From Mucilaginibacter lacusdianchii (GTDB lineage: Bacteria > Bacteroidota > Bacteroidia > Sphingobacteriales > Sphingobacteriaceae): DNA of 64,000 nucleotides. Of the stretch, positions 43,530 to 52,011 are shown piece after piece. Each line of letters opens with the position of its first letter. The stretch's first letter is position 1. The DNA is taken from the NCBI RefSeq assembly GCF_009770985.1, contig NZ_WSRW01000005.1, forward strand, positions 1-64,000, read 5' to 3'. A model generated the notes under the pieces. The model saw only the letters and a program-made list of their open reading frames with translations. It was not told the DNA's origin and made no database searches. The position numbers were made by a program, and so were the translations under genes.

Positions 43530-44819
43530 ATGAAAAAATTAACGATCTGTATCGTCCTGGCATCGCTATGCCTGAACTTTCGTGCCTACAGCCAGGCATC
43601 CGCGGCTCTCCATACGGTCAACATCGGCGAGGAGATACCGGATGTGCTGTTAACTTCCTTCTTGTATTACAACCAGCCCACACTTCGCTTAACGGACTTT
43701 AAAAACAAACTTGTAGTTCTTGATTTCTGGGCCACCTGGTGCGGGTCCTGTATTGCTGCCTTTCCCAGAAATGACTCCCTGCAAAGCCGCTATGCCAAGC
43801 AGCTGCAGATTATCGGCGTCAATAGCAGGGGTAACCACGATACCAAGGCCATCATCGAGCGCTTTTATGACCGCCGTCCATCCTTGCATAAAATTCCGAC
43901 CGTTTATGAGGATACGCTGCTGACGCGGCTGTTCCCGCACCGCGGCATTCCGCATTATGTATGGGTCTTCCAAAATAAAGTGGTGGCCATCACGGATGCG
44001 GAAGCGCTTACTGCCGGGCACATTGAAAGCGTGATCCACAATGGAAGCATTCGTGTCCAGGAAAAACGGGATATTGCTTATGATCGAAGGCGGCCGGTCT
44101 TTTTGAACGGCAATGGGGGAGAGGCGGACCGTTATCTATTCCGTACAATCGTCACCCCCTTTCAAAGCGGGCTGGCTGCAGCCATGCAACTCGACGCAGC
44201 TTCCAGCGGGCTCGTCAACCGGTGTCTTTTCGTCAATCAATCCAAGCTGGAAATGCTGCAGTTCGTCAGCCCGGCGTATGCCCATTTCGGTAAAAACCGT
44301 ATACACTACCAGGTAGCGCATCCAGAGGACTATGCTTTGGATAGCAGCTCGGCAGCCTGGAAAGCGCGCAATACTTTCATTTACGAAGCCTCTTTTCCGC
44401 CGCTGTCCAGACCTGACGCCCTCCACTTCATCCAAGAGGAACTGCATCGGTATTTCAAGGTGTCGCTGGACAGTGAAGTCGTCAAGGCGCCCTGTCTCGT
44501 ACTAGTCCGGTCCGGGCGCAGGAACCCTCAAAGCGCGCCGGGAGACACGGTTTCCACCAACCTATACGATATGGATGAACAGCCGATCTACCTGCAAAAT
44601 TTACCGATTGTGGAATTTGTTGAGCACCTGAATGAGGTGTATGCCCTCCCGGTCGTCAATGAAACCGGGATCTCCGGCGGTATTACGCTCCGGCTACCAG
44701 CCCGCCAGGCCGGGAACCGGGCGCTGGAAAAGAGCCTGGAGCTACAGGGCTTACGCCTCGTGCCTGCCACCCGTATGCTGTCCTTCCTCGTCCTCAAAGA
44801 GGACAAGCAGCCGGATTAA
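43530..44819 (+). CDS. TlpA-like thioredoxin with DUF3738-like C-terminus
   Basis: A 429-aa periplasmic thiol-redox protein. A signal peptide covers residues 1-22 (ending FRAYSQ). The thioredoxin-like domain (about 35-165) contains WATWCGSC with Cys 71 and Cys 74 as the redox pair. The C-terminal part ends in a pattern PVVNETGISGGITLRL, then LQGLRLVP, then LVLKED. That pattern resembles DUF3738, a domain often joined to TlpA proteins in Bacteroidota. The gene is 34 bp before a SusC gene. It may keep thiols of the outer-membrane complex or its cargo in the right redox state, which is inference. Confidence 0.85.
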   Translation: MKKLTICIVLASLCLNFRAYSQASAALHTVNIGEEIPDVLLTSFLYYNQPTLRLTDFKNKLVVLDFWATWCGSCIAAFPRNDSLQSRYAKQLQIIGVNSRGNHDTKAIIERFYDRRPSLHKIPTVYEDTLLTRLFPHRGIPHYVWVFQNKVVAITDAEALTAGHIESVIHNGSIRVQEKRDIAYDRRRPVFLNGNGGEADRYLFRTIVTPFQSGLAAAMQLDAASSGLVNRCLFVNQSKLEMLQFVSPAYAHFGKNRIHYQVAHPEDYALDSSSAAWKARNTFIYEASFPPLSRPDALHFIQEELHRYFKVSLDSEVVKAPCLVLVRSGRRNPQSAPGDTVSTNLYDMDEQPIYLQNLPIVEFVEHLNEVYALPVVNETGISGGITLRLPARQAGNRALEKSLELQGLRLVPATRMLSFLVLKEDKQPD

Positions 44820-44853
44820 TTTTTCCCCTTTACTTATCTCACCTTAAACCCGT

Positions 44854-47800
44854 ATGAAACTTTTACATATCCTTATCTTTATTATTCTGCCTTGTTGGAC
44901 CATTGCCCAAAGCATTAAGGGCCATGTCCGCAGTAGCCAAAACGAACCCCTGCCGGGCATTACGGTTACGGTCAAGGGAACCCACATCCTAACGCTGACC
45001 GATGAACAAGGGGCGTTCACCCTCATGCTGCCTGCTGGCCTGCACGTACTCGGATTCAGTGGCGTGAACGTCGAGCCGGCCGAGCTGGAATGGAATGGAC
45101 AGGCCGATTTTACGGCCGTTTTGAACGTCCGCGTCAATAAGCTCGATGAGGTGCAGGTGATCGCTTACGGTACGAACACCCAGCGGTATAACGTTGGATC
45201 CGTCACCAAGGTCACCGCCGGTGAAATCGCACAACAGCCGGTCTCCAATCCGCTGAGTGCGCTACAGGGCCGGGTAGCCGGTTTGACGATCGCCTCGACG
45301 AGTGGCCTGCCCGGCGCATCCGTAAACGTCCAGGTACGTGGCCAGAATACCCTGAAAATCGGAGCGAACACGCTATCTCCCAAGGACAGCCCTTATTTCA
45401 TCATTGACGGCGTTCCTTTTTCTCCCCAAAACGGCAACGTCAATCAGTTTCCATCCATTGTTTCACCGGGCATCGGCGGTAATTTTAACAATGCCTATGG
45501 CGGACAAAGCCCCTTCAGCAGTATCAATCCGGCTGATATCGAAAGCATCGAGGTGCTCAAAGATGCCGATGCGACCGCCATTTACGGCTCCCGCGGCGGA
45601 AATGGGGTCATCCTCATTACGACCAAGAAAGGGACGGCGGGCAAAACGGCGTTCAACCTGAACGCGGCCGAGGGAATCAGTGTTGTTGGACATACCATGC
45701 CGCTGCTGACTACGCCGCAGTACCTGGCTATGCGGCGGGAGGCTTTTGCCAATGATGGCATTGTTCCCAATCTTACCTTGTATGATCCGGGTTATGCGCC
45801 CGATCTGCTGGTATTTGACACCTTACGTTATACCAATTGGAAAAAGAAGTTCTTAAATAATAACGCCCACCATACCAGTCTGAACGCTTCGGTGTCCGGC
45901 GGAAGCGCTGCGACGACCTTCTACCTGAGCGGCGGCTTCAACCGTGATACATATCTGTTTCCAGGTAATTACGCGGACAACAAGGCCAATCTTAGCTTCA
46001 ACCTGCATCATGCCTCGGCCAACCAGCGGTTCAGCCTCGATCTGTCGACAGGGTATAGTTATGATAAAAATAATTCCTCCAACAACCGAAATCTGCTGAT
46101 GGCGTTCAGCCTTGACCCTAACTATCCTGACCTGGTGGATGGCGCAGGGCATTTAAACTGGTCCTATCAAGGGGTTCCCTTTAATAATGTCACCGCCGGG
46201 GATAACCCGTTGGCTTTTCTGCAGCAGCAGTATTATCTCCAAAGTAATCTGCTCAACAGTAACCTGGTGCTGAACTATCGCCTAATTGACGGCCTGACCT
46301 TACGGTCCAGCCTGGGTTACAACACCTTTGACAGCCACGAGTATGCCGGTACGCCGGTCCGCGCACAGAATCCGATGAATTTTCCGCAGGCCACTACCCG
46401 GTTCGGCAGTAATGATTATTCTACCTGGATCATTGAACCGCAACTGGAGTACAAAAAGGCCAAAGGCAAAAGTCTGCTCAATGTTTTGCTGGGCGGAACG
46501 GTACAGCGCAATCTGAACACCCGAACAGAAACCAGCGGAACGGGCTATATCAACGACAACCTTCTGGAGTCCATTACCGGCGCTGCCACCCAGACAGCTA
46601 CGGACGCTTTCACGGAGTACCGGTACGCAGCCCTTTTTGGCCGGATCAACTACCGCTACAACGATCGGTATATTCTGAGCCTGAATGCACGCCGCGACGG
46701 TTCGAGCCGGTTCGGACCCAACAAGCAATTCGGCAATTTTGGATCCGTCGGTGCCGGCTGGCTCTTTAACGAAGAGTCGTTCATCCGTGACCACCTGCCC
46801 TTATTGAGTTATGGAAAGCTGCGGGCCAGCTACGGTATCACCGGAAATGATGCGGTTGCCGATTACCAGTATCTCTCCAGATGGGCGCCGACCACTTCTA
46901 CGTATGACAACTCGCTGGGCTACCTGCCGCAGAATCTGTATAACCCCGCGTTCAGCTGGGCCTCCACTCACAAGCTTGAAATCGGCCTGGAGCTGGGTTT
47001 TATCAAGGATCGCATCTTGCTGAACACGACCTGGTACCGCAATCGTTCCGGCAACCAGCTGATCAGCTATCAGCTGCCTTCCCAAACCGGGTTTGCCAGC
47101 GTCACGGAAAACTGGGATGCGGTGGTGCAAAACAGCGGCCTGGAGCTCGTATTGCAGACCGTGAACCTCAAAAGCAAAGATTTCTCCTGGAATACCGCCG
47201 TTAATTTCTCGCTGCCACGCAACAAACTGGTTTCGTTTCCCGGCTTAGCCACATCAAGCTATGCCACCACCTATTTTCTGGGACAATCGCTCAGCACCGT
47301 TGCCGGTTTTCGGTCCGCTGGCGTCGATCCGCAGACCGGGCTGTTCCAGTTCCTCAATGCCAGCGGCGAACTGACCTCATCGCCCGTTGCGCCTGGTGGT
47401 GGAAGCCTGAACGACTACGCTTTGCTTTTTAATGTCGATCCCAAATTTTATGGCGGATTTCAAAATAGCTTCCGGTATAAAGGCCTTCAGCTGGATGTAT
47501 TCATCGAGTTCAAAAAACAAATGGGCGTCAATTATCTGCAGCAGGTCTATACTTTTCTGCCGGGAATGGAGCAGAATTTACCGGTTGCCTTGTTTGAAAG
47601 CCGCTGGCGCAAGCCCGGGGACCAGGCGGCTATCCAAAAGCTGTCCACGGTGTATGGTGATGCCTACGACGCCGCATCCAACTTCTTTCAGTCGAGCGGC
47701 GTGTATAGCGATGCTTCTTATGTGCGGTTCAAGACGGTTTCGCTATCGTATAGCTTGCCGTACCCGATAATTAAAAAGCTGCATATCCAAAACCTCCGCC

Positions 47801-47925
47801 TTTACGCCTCTGCCCAGAACCTTTTTACGATTACGCACTACAAAGGCAACGACCCGGAAACGCAAAATTTCTATGGCGTGCCACCCCTTAAAACGATTGC
47901 CTGCGGTTTGCAGCTCACCCTTTAA
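44854..47925 (+). CDS. SusC/RagA family TonB-linked outer-membrane protein
   Basis: A 1023-aa TonB-dependent transporter of the SusC type, which forms the barrel under a SusD lid. A signal peptide covers residues 1-19. A carboxypeptidase-regulatory-like domain follows (about 20-95, GHVRSSQNEPLPGITVTVKG). The plug domain (about 110-235) has the SusC signature DADATAIYGSRGGNGVILITTK. The beta-barrel ends in LRLYASAQNLFTI and GLQLTL. SusD follows after 7 bp. Substrate is not shown by the sequence. There are no glycoside hydrolases here, so a peptide or other non-glycan ligand is possible. Confidence 0.95.
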   Translation: MKLLHILIFIILPCWTIAQSIKGHVRSSQNEPLPGITVTVKGTHILTLTDEQGAFTLMLPAGLHVLGFSGVNVEPAELEWNGQADFTAVLNVRVNKLDEVQVIAYGTNTQRYNVGSVTKVTAGEIAQQPVSNPLSALQGRVAGLTIASTSGLPGASVNVQVRGQNTLKIGANTLSPKDSPYFIIDGVPFSPQNGNVNQFPSIVSPGIGGNFNNAYGGQSPFSSINPADIESIEVLKDADATAIYGSRGGNGVILITTKKGTAGKTAFNLNAAEGISVVGHTMPLLTTPQYLAMRREAFANDGIVPNLTLYDPGYAPDLLVFDTLRYTNWKKKFLNNNAHHTSLNASVSGGSAATTFYLSGGFNRDTYLFPGNYADNKANLSFNLHHASANQRFSLDLSTGYSYDKNNSSNNRNLLMAFSLDPNYPDLVDGAGHLNWSYQGVPFNNVTAGDNPLAFLQQQYYLQSNLLNSNLVLNYRLIDGLTLRSSLGYNTFDSHEYAGTPVRAQNPMNFPQATTRFGSNDYSTWIIEPQLEYKKAKGKSLLNVLLGGTVQRNLNTRTETSGTGYINDNLLESITGAATQTATDAFTEYRYAALFGRINYRYNDRYILSLNARRDGSSRFGPNKQFGNFGSVGAGWLFNEESFIRDHLPLLSYGKLRASYGITGNDAVADYQYLSRWAPTTSTYDNSLGYLPQNLYNPAFSWASTHKLEIGLELGFIKDRILLNTTWYRNRSGNQLISYQLPSQTGFASVTENWDAVVQNSGLELVLQTVNLKSKDFSWNTAVNFSLPRNKLVSFPGLATSSYATTYFLGQSLSTVAGFRSAGVDPQTGLFQFLNASGELTSSPVAPGGGSLNDYALLFNVDPKFYGGFQNSFRYKGLQLDVFIEFKKQMGVNYLQQVYTFLPGMEQNLPVALFESRWRKPGDQAAIQKLSTVYGDAYDAASNFFQSSGVYSDASYVRFKTVSLSYSLPYPIIKKLHIQNLRLYASAQNLFTITHYKGNDPETQNFYGVPPLKTIACGLQLTL

Positions 47926-47932
47926 ATCAACG

Positions 47933-49303
47933 ATGATGAAGAACTCTTTTTACTCTGCCATTTACCTCGTCCTGATCTTATTTTTTTTCGCTTCCTGCCG
48001 GAAACTGGTTGATATTGATTCGCCCAAAAATCAGCTGACTTCGGACAAAGTGTTTGCCGATAGTGCCAACGCCGCCGAAGCAGTGATCGGCATGTACACC
48101 AAAATGATGCCTTCTTTTAGCCTGGGTTTTACCTCCGGCGGGATGACTGCTTATCCCGGACTTGCCGGTGACGAATTGATACAAACCACCACCGATGTCA
48201 ATTCGCAATTCTATGCCAACAATATATCGGTACAGAACAACACGAACGCGACCATGTGGCGAACCGCTTACAGCATCCTGTATTCTGCCAATGCCTGTAT
48301 CGAGGGCGTTGCCGGTTCCAGTGGACTGACAGAAGCGCAGAAGGCACAGCTCACTGCGGAAGCCCGTTGTGTCCGCGCATTCATCAATTTTTATCTCGTC
48401 AACCTATACGGCGGCGTTCCGCTGGTACTGGCGACGGACTATCATGTCGGCGGACGTCTGCCGCGCGCTACGGCCGAAGAAGTGTACGCGCAGATTGTGG
48501 CCGACCTGCGCTATGCCCAGGCAACCTTGCCCGCAACAGGAGGCGTTACCCAGCGGGCGAACTATTATGCGGCCACCGCATTACTGGCCAAAGTCTACCT
48601 CTATCAGAAAGATTACGCTTCCGCCTTGCGGGAGTCGGATGAAGTCATCCGCTCGGGGAGCTTTCAGCTGGAGAGCAATCTTGCTTCCGTGTTTCTAAGT
48701 TCCAGTCGCGAGACGATCTGGAAGTTGCTGCCCACGTACGCGCCGAGGGAAACCTGGGAAGCTTATTATTTTGTGCCTTCTTCCGCGACGGTAACGCCCC
48801 GATATGTGCTGACGACCTATTTGCTGGATGCTTTCCAAGCCGGCGATCTGCGCAAAGCCAACTGGATCAGATCTAGTACTATCAGAGGGCAGAATTATAG
48901 TTATCCCTATAAATACAAACATGTGGCCAGCGGGACGGCTACTCCTGAACATTACGTTCTTTTAAGGCTGGCGGAACAATACTTAATCCGTGCCGAAGCC
49001 AAAGCCAATCTCGACGATTTGAGCGGCGCCCGCGCGGACCTGAATCAGGTCAGAAATCGTGCCGGGCTCACCAGTCTTGCCCCGGCAGATAAAGCCGCGT
49101 TGCTGGCCGGTATCGCTCAGGAACGGCGAGTGGAGCTTTTTTGTGAATGGGGCAACCGTTGGTTCGACCTTAAACGTGTAGGACAGGCAGATGCGGTGCT
49201 TTCGGCGGAAAAACCAAGCTGGCGAACCACAGCACAGTGGTTTCCCATCCCGCAGGCGGAGATTGGTGCCAATCCCGCCCTTCAGCAGAATGCTGGTTAT
49301 TGA
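47933..49303 (+). CDS. SusD/RagB family outer-membrane lipoprotein
   Basis: A 456-aa SusD-like lipoprotein. Start ATG 47933 gives a lipoprotein signal (LVLILFFFASC) with the lipid-bearing Cys near residue 20. The N-terminal helical region contains NAAEAVIGMYTKM. TPR-like helices follow, and the C-terminal SusD signature includes YLIRAEAKANL, then ALLAGIAQERRVELFCEWGN and RWFDLKR. It pairs with SusC, 7 bp upstream, at the cell surface. A strong terminator follows the stop, closing the TlpA-SusC-SusD unit. Confidence 0.93.
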   Translation: MMKNSFYSAIYLVLILFFFASCRKLVDIDSPKNQLTSDKVFADSANAAEAVIGMYTKMMPSFSLGFTSGGMTAYPGLAGDELIQTTTDVNSQFYANNISVQNNTNATMWRTAYSILYSANACIEGVAGSSGLTEAQKAQLTAEARCVRAFINFYLVNLYGGVPLVLATDYHVGGRLPRATAEEVYAQIVADLRYAQATLPATGGVTQRANYYAATALLAKVYLYQKDYASALRESDEVIRSGSFQLESNLASVFLSSSRETIWKLLPTYAPRETWEAYYFVPSSATVTPRYVLTTYLLDAFQAGDLRKANWIRSSTIRGQNYSYPYKYKHVASGTATPEHYVLLRLAEQYLIRAEAKANLDDLSGARADLNQVRNRAGLTSLAPADKAALLAGIAQERRVELFCEWGNRWFDLKRVGQADAVLSAEKPSWRTTAQWFPIPQAEIGANPALQQNAGY

Positions 49304-49311
49304 ATCCTCAT

Positions 49312-49345
49312 AAAAAAGGGAAGCCTGTTCAGGCTTCCCTTTTTT
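49312..49345. terminator. Bidirectional rho-independent terminator
   Basis: AAAAAAGGGAAGCCT (49312-49326) and AGGCTTCCCTTTTTT are near-perfect inverted arms around the loop GTTC (49327-49330). A-run and T-run flank the GC stem on opposite sides, so the hairpin terminates both the SusD transcript and the converging DUF6520 transcript. Confidence 0.9.
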
Positions 49346-49364
49346 CATCCGGTCGTGAGCGAGA

Positions 49365-49688
49365 CTACTGACGCTCATAGCCAATAGCCATCGGCACCTG
49401 AGAACCGTTCAATTGGTTGGTGCTGGTGACCTGATTGGCGCTAAAGCCGGATACACATTGATGACCGCTGCCGCTGCAGTCATTTTCGCTGCCCGCAGGC
49501 GGCGTTTCGCCTTCCCCCAGGTAGGTGGCGTTACTTGGCGAGTCTGCTTGAGAGAGCGTCCGCGTGCCGCTGATGGAAAACCATTTGTAACTTACCTGTT
49601 TGCCAGTGGCGTGTGTGGCAGGAAGGGTGAATGCGCTCGCGCCCAGGGCTAAGATCACCGCGGCCAAACCTAAAAATTTACGTTTCAT
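49365..49688 (-). CDS. DUF6520 family secreted protein
   Basis: A 107-aa exported small protein. The signal peptide KRKFLGLAAVILALGASAF covers residues 2-20. The mature part has two cysteines in ENDCSGSGHQCVSGF that could form a disulfide. The layout matches DUF6520, a Bacteroidota family of short exported proteins of unknown function that often sits near TlpA and SusC/D genes. ATG 49688 is used because it gives a proper signal peptide; the upstream extension adds only seven codons. It is followed by a MauE-type gene in the opposite direction of reading order on the same strand. Confidence 0.7.
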   Translation of the reverse strand: MKRKFLGLAAVILALGASAFTLPATHATGKQVSYKWFSISGTRTLSQADSPSNATYLGEGETPPAGSENDCSGSGHQCVSGFSANQVTSTNQLNGSQVPMAIGYERQ

Positions 49689-49833
49689 GTTGCTGAGTTC
49701 TTTTGTCAATCAAAAAGGACCCGAAAAACTTTAATTGAATGGAATTTACTTGTTGTGCTTACTCTATCACAGGTTTTCAGCATGGCCTGGCCGGGTTGAG
49801 GCACCTTGTGCCGGAATCCAGCTTGCAAATAAT

Positions 49834-50283
49834 TTAATGTGTGCAGATGAGTCTCCTTTCTCTGTTAATCGTGTATATGCCGGTAAAACTTAACAGCAAA
49901 AAGAAAGTATTGAAAATGAGATGCTCTTTCCAGCCCAGCATGCGCAGGACACCCCCGCACGAGCAGGGAACGTTTTCGAAAAAGTGAAAGACCGCCAGCG
50001 CAATGTAGCCGGTAAAAAGGCACAGGAGCACGAACGAAAGATAGAAGCCTGCCAGCCGCGTTTTGGGAATGAGCAGCAGGATGGCTGCCAAAATTTCTAT
50101 TGCCGGCAATGTCCAGATGACCAGGAAAGCCAGTTCCTGGGGCATGGCCTGCCGGTACATCTGAATTTCAAAGGTGCGGAAAGCAAGCAGCTTGCTGGAT
50201 GCTGCGTATACCCATAAAAAGGTGAGCAGAAACATGGAAACCTGCTCTGCCAGATAGGCTGATCTTTTGTCGTTGAGTACCAT
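49834..50283 (-). CDS. MauE/DoxX-like redox-associated membrane protein
   Basis: A 149-aa inner-membrane protein with four predicted helices (about residues 14-32, 52-72, 78-100 and 118-137). Between helices 3 and 4 lies VPCSCGGVLRML, the Cys-x-Cys-Gly motif of MauE-type proteins that move reducing equivalents or help form disulfides in the periplasm. It may serve the TlpA-like protein and the cysteine-containing secreted proteins of this region. It is transcribed on the minus strand upstream of the DUF6520 gene, with a 145-bp gap. Confidence 0.8.
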   Translation of the reverse strand: MVLNDKRSAYLAEQVSMFLLTFLWVYAASSKLLAFRTFEIQMYRQAMPQELAFLVIWTLPAIEILAAILLLIPKTRLAGFYLSFVLLCLFTGYIALAVFHFFENVPCSCGGVLRMLGWKEHLIFNTFFLLLSFTGIYTINRERRLICTH

Positions 50284-50319
50284 GAAATAAAGGTAGACCT
50301 GTACCCAAGACAGAAAATG

Positions 50320-50526
50320 TCACTCATCTTTTTTGATGAAATAATTTTTTTGCTTGCGGTCGTACTGAATATCATGGCCTCGTTCGCGCAGATGCACCAG
50401 CATGCGCTTGACCGTCCGCGTACTCACGCCGAAGCGCTTAGCCGCGCGCACGAGCGTCCCGAAGCGGCCTTTTTGCAGCAGTTCCAAAATGTAGTCGAGT
50501 CGTCTTTCGTAGGATCTGTAATCCAT
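50320..50526 (-). CDS. Small winged-helix/HTH regulator (68 aa)
   Basis: A 68-aa DNA-binding protein made of a single HTH_11-like winged helix: RLDYILELLQKGRFGT, then AAKRFGVSTRTVKRML, then the wing IQYDRKQKNYFI. This fold usually forms the N-terminus of DeoR or WYL regulators; here it stands alone without a sensor domain. It sits 36 bp upstream of the MauE gene on the same strand and may regulate the DUF6520/MauE unit. Confidence 0.75.
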   Translation of the reverse strand: MDYRSYERRLDYILELLQKGRFGTLVRAAKRFGVSTRTVKRMLVHLRERGHDIQYDRKQKNYFIKKDE

Positions 50527-50610
50527 AGGGCCTCCAATCTCCTTTTAGCTTGATCAGCCTAAAGTTGGATAATAGGAGGGGCGCGTGCAATCCGCCGTGC
50601 TTTTAATTTA

Positions 50611-50955
50611 TTAGTCCAGGTTTTTTGAAATGTCCCTGTAAACAATTCCCATCTGCAACGCTTGCATTTTTTTCTGCGCGAGCCTGCGGCTGCTCGCTTT
50701 GCGGAATTTGAACAGCGTCCTCAGATAATGGGCCAGGTTAATCCCCAAACTGAACTTGGGCGGCGGCATCAGCACGAAGGGCGAGATTTCCAGCACTTCG
50801 GCGATCTCGTAGATACGGTTGAGTGTCACCTCCGTTTTGTCGCTTTCAATATTGGAGTAGGCTGACTGGGATATATCCAGCATAAACGACATGTATTGTT
50901 GGCTGTAATTCTTCATCAGCCGCTGTATTCTGATTTTGTTTCCGATCGTCTCCAT
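50611..50955 (-). CDS. XRE-family regulator divergent to the bacteriocin gene
   Basis: A 114-aa regulator with an N-terminal Cro/C1 helix-turn-helix (IRIQRLMKNYSQQYMSFMLD, then ISQSAYSNIESDK) and a basic C-terminal tail (RKASSRRLAQKKMQ). It is divergent to the 54-aa double-glycine peptide gene with 131 bp between the two starts, so it is the likely regulator of that gene. The spacer holds an inverted TTCCGG/CCGGA pair around 51016-51029 that may be an operator. Confidence 0.8.
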   Translation of the reverse strand: METIGNKIRIQRLMKNYSQQYMSFMLDISQSAYSNIESDKTEVTLNRIYEIAEVLEISPFVLMPPPKFSLGINLAHYLRTLFKFRKASSRRLAQKKMQALQMGIVYRDISKNLD

Positions 50956-51086
50956 AACGAAATTCTTATCGTATCCTATTCGTAAAGATAATAATTTACC
51001 ATTTCAGCCTTTAGGTTCCGGCATCCGGAGCCCGGAATTTTGAAGCAATTCCCAATAGGGGGAAGAAACCTCCAAATTCAATTATC

Positions 51087-51251
51087 ATGAAAGAGTTAAC
51101 TGATGCTCAAGCCGCCCAGATCAAAGGCGGTGCCAACTGCGGTTACAACGTCGCCATATCGGCAACCGTGGGCGGCCTCTTCGGCGGAGCCGGTGCCGTG
51201 GTCGGCGCAGTGGCCGCTGCCACCGGGCCATCCTGCCTTGGCTGGTGGTAG
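51087..51251 (+). CDS. Bacteriocin-like peptide precursor with double-glycine leader
   Basis: A 54-aa ORF from ATG 51087 to TAG 51251. The leader MKELTDAQAAQIKGG is a classic double-glycine leader cleaved by C39 peptidases. The predicted mature peptide of 39 residues begins ANCGYN and ends GPSCLGWW. It has Cys 18 and Cys 50 for a possible disulfide, and a hydrophobic GxxxG-rich core (GGLFGGAGAVVGAVAAATG) typical of pore-forming class II bacteriocins of the lactobin/cerein type. It is encoded beside a rhomboid protease, a membrane protein and a C39 peptidase-transporter. Target and activity are unknown. Confidence 0.8.
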   Translation: MKELTDAQAAQIKGGANCGYNVAISATVGGLFGGAGAVVGAVAAATGPSCLGWW

Positions 51252-51279
51252 TCTGATTTCCGGGGCTCGTCCCCGGAAA

Positions 51280-51912
51280 TTAAAGGATGAGCTGGGGAAA
51301 CTGAACCAGTGTCGCAGTGATTCCGCCCACCGCCCCAAAAAAGTGCACCTCCTGACTGAGCACCGGATTTTTGCTCCGCAGCTGATATACTATCAGGCCT
51401 GCAATCAGGATCAATGCACTGAACAGGTTATTGATCCCGCCAATCCATGGCACATAAAACCCGATTTCCTCCGGCTGCAGCAGCATATAGCTGAACATGC
51501 ACCCCACGATGCTGCCCGAAGCGCCCGTCGCAGAATAATCAAAATCGTTTCGGTTGATAATCGTTGCCATTACCGCGCCGGCCAGCATGCTGCTCAAATA
51601 GATGATAAGGTAGCGCAGGCTTCCCGCGCCGACAGCGGTCCCCAGGTACTTTTCCAACGTCCCGCCGATAAAAAACAGCAGAACCTCATTGATCAGCAGG
51701 TGAACCACGTCATTGTGCACCAGATCGGCCGTAGCCCAGCGGTAGAACTGATGCTGTCGCCAGATCGTCACCGGGTGCAGCAAGCATCTGAGGAAAAATC
51801 CGGGATCGAGCATTGCTATACAGCTATTGATGAGCACCAGCAGCATTATGAGCAGCGTAACGGGCATGGTGGCAAGCGAATTTGTCAGTAATCGGATCGT
51901 CATCATAATCAT
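51280..51912 (-). CDS. Rhomboid-family intramembrane serine protease
   Basis: A 210-aa protein with six hydrophobic segments. The rhomboid residues are present: HNDVVHLLIN (residues 66-75), GASG with catalytic Ser 132, and His 190 in EVHFFGAVGG. It should cut transmembrane or near-membrane segments of a partner protein. The gene is convergent with the bacteriocin-like gene (28 bp between the stops) and divergent from the 213-aa membrane protein gene. A role in processing or immunity for the hydrophobic peptide is possible but not shown. ATGs at 51912, 51906 and 51903 are all possible starts. Confidence 0.82.
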   Translation of the reverse strand: MIMMTIRLLTNSLATMPVTLLIMLLVLINSCIAMLDPGFFLRCLLHPVTIWRQHQFYRWATADLVHNDVVHLLINEVLLFFIGGTLEKYLGTAVGAGSLRYLIIYLSSMLAGAVMATIINRNDFDYSATGASGSIVGCMFSYMLLQPEEIGFYVPWIGGINNLFSALILIAGLIVYQLRSKNPVLSQEVHFFGAVGGITATLVQFPQLIL

Positions 51913-51993
51913 TTCACGGTTGAAGTTCTATTAGCCTAACGAATAACTTATTCATGAGACTGATTGGCAGTGTCCCGCAGCCGCCAGAAATTT

Positions 51994-52010
51994 ACCTAAA
52001 AAATTTAGGT
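51994..52010 (+). promoter_or_regulatory. Hairpin directly before the start of the 213-aa membrane protein
   Basis: ACCTAAA (51994-52000) and TTTAGGT (52004-52010) form a 7-bp stem with a 3-nt loop, ending one base before ATG 52012. In the mRNA it would cover the ribosome-entry region and could limit translation. At the DNA level it could be an operator. Confidence 0.45.
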
Positions 52011-52011
52011 C

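Noticed and set aside
51103..51891. 262-codon plus-strand frame opposite the rhomboid gene
   Set aside because: It runs antisense to a protein with intact rhomboid catalytic motifs and has no recognisable domain.
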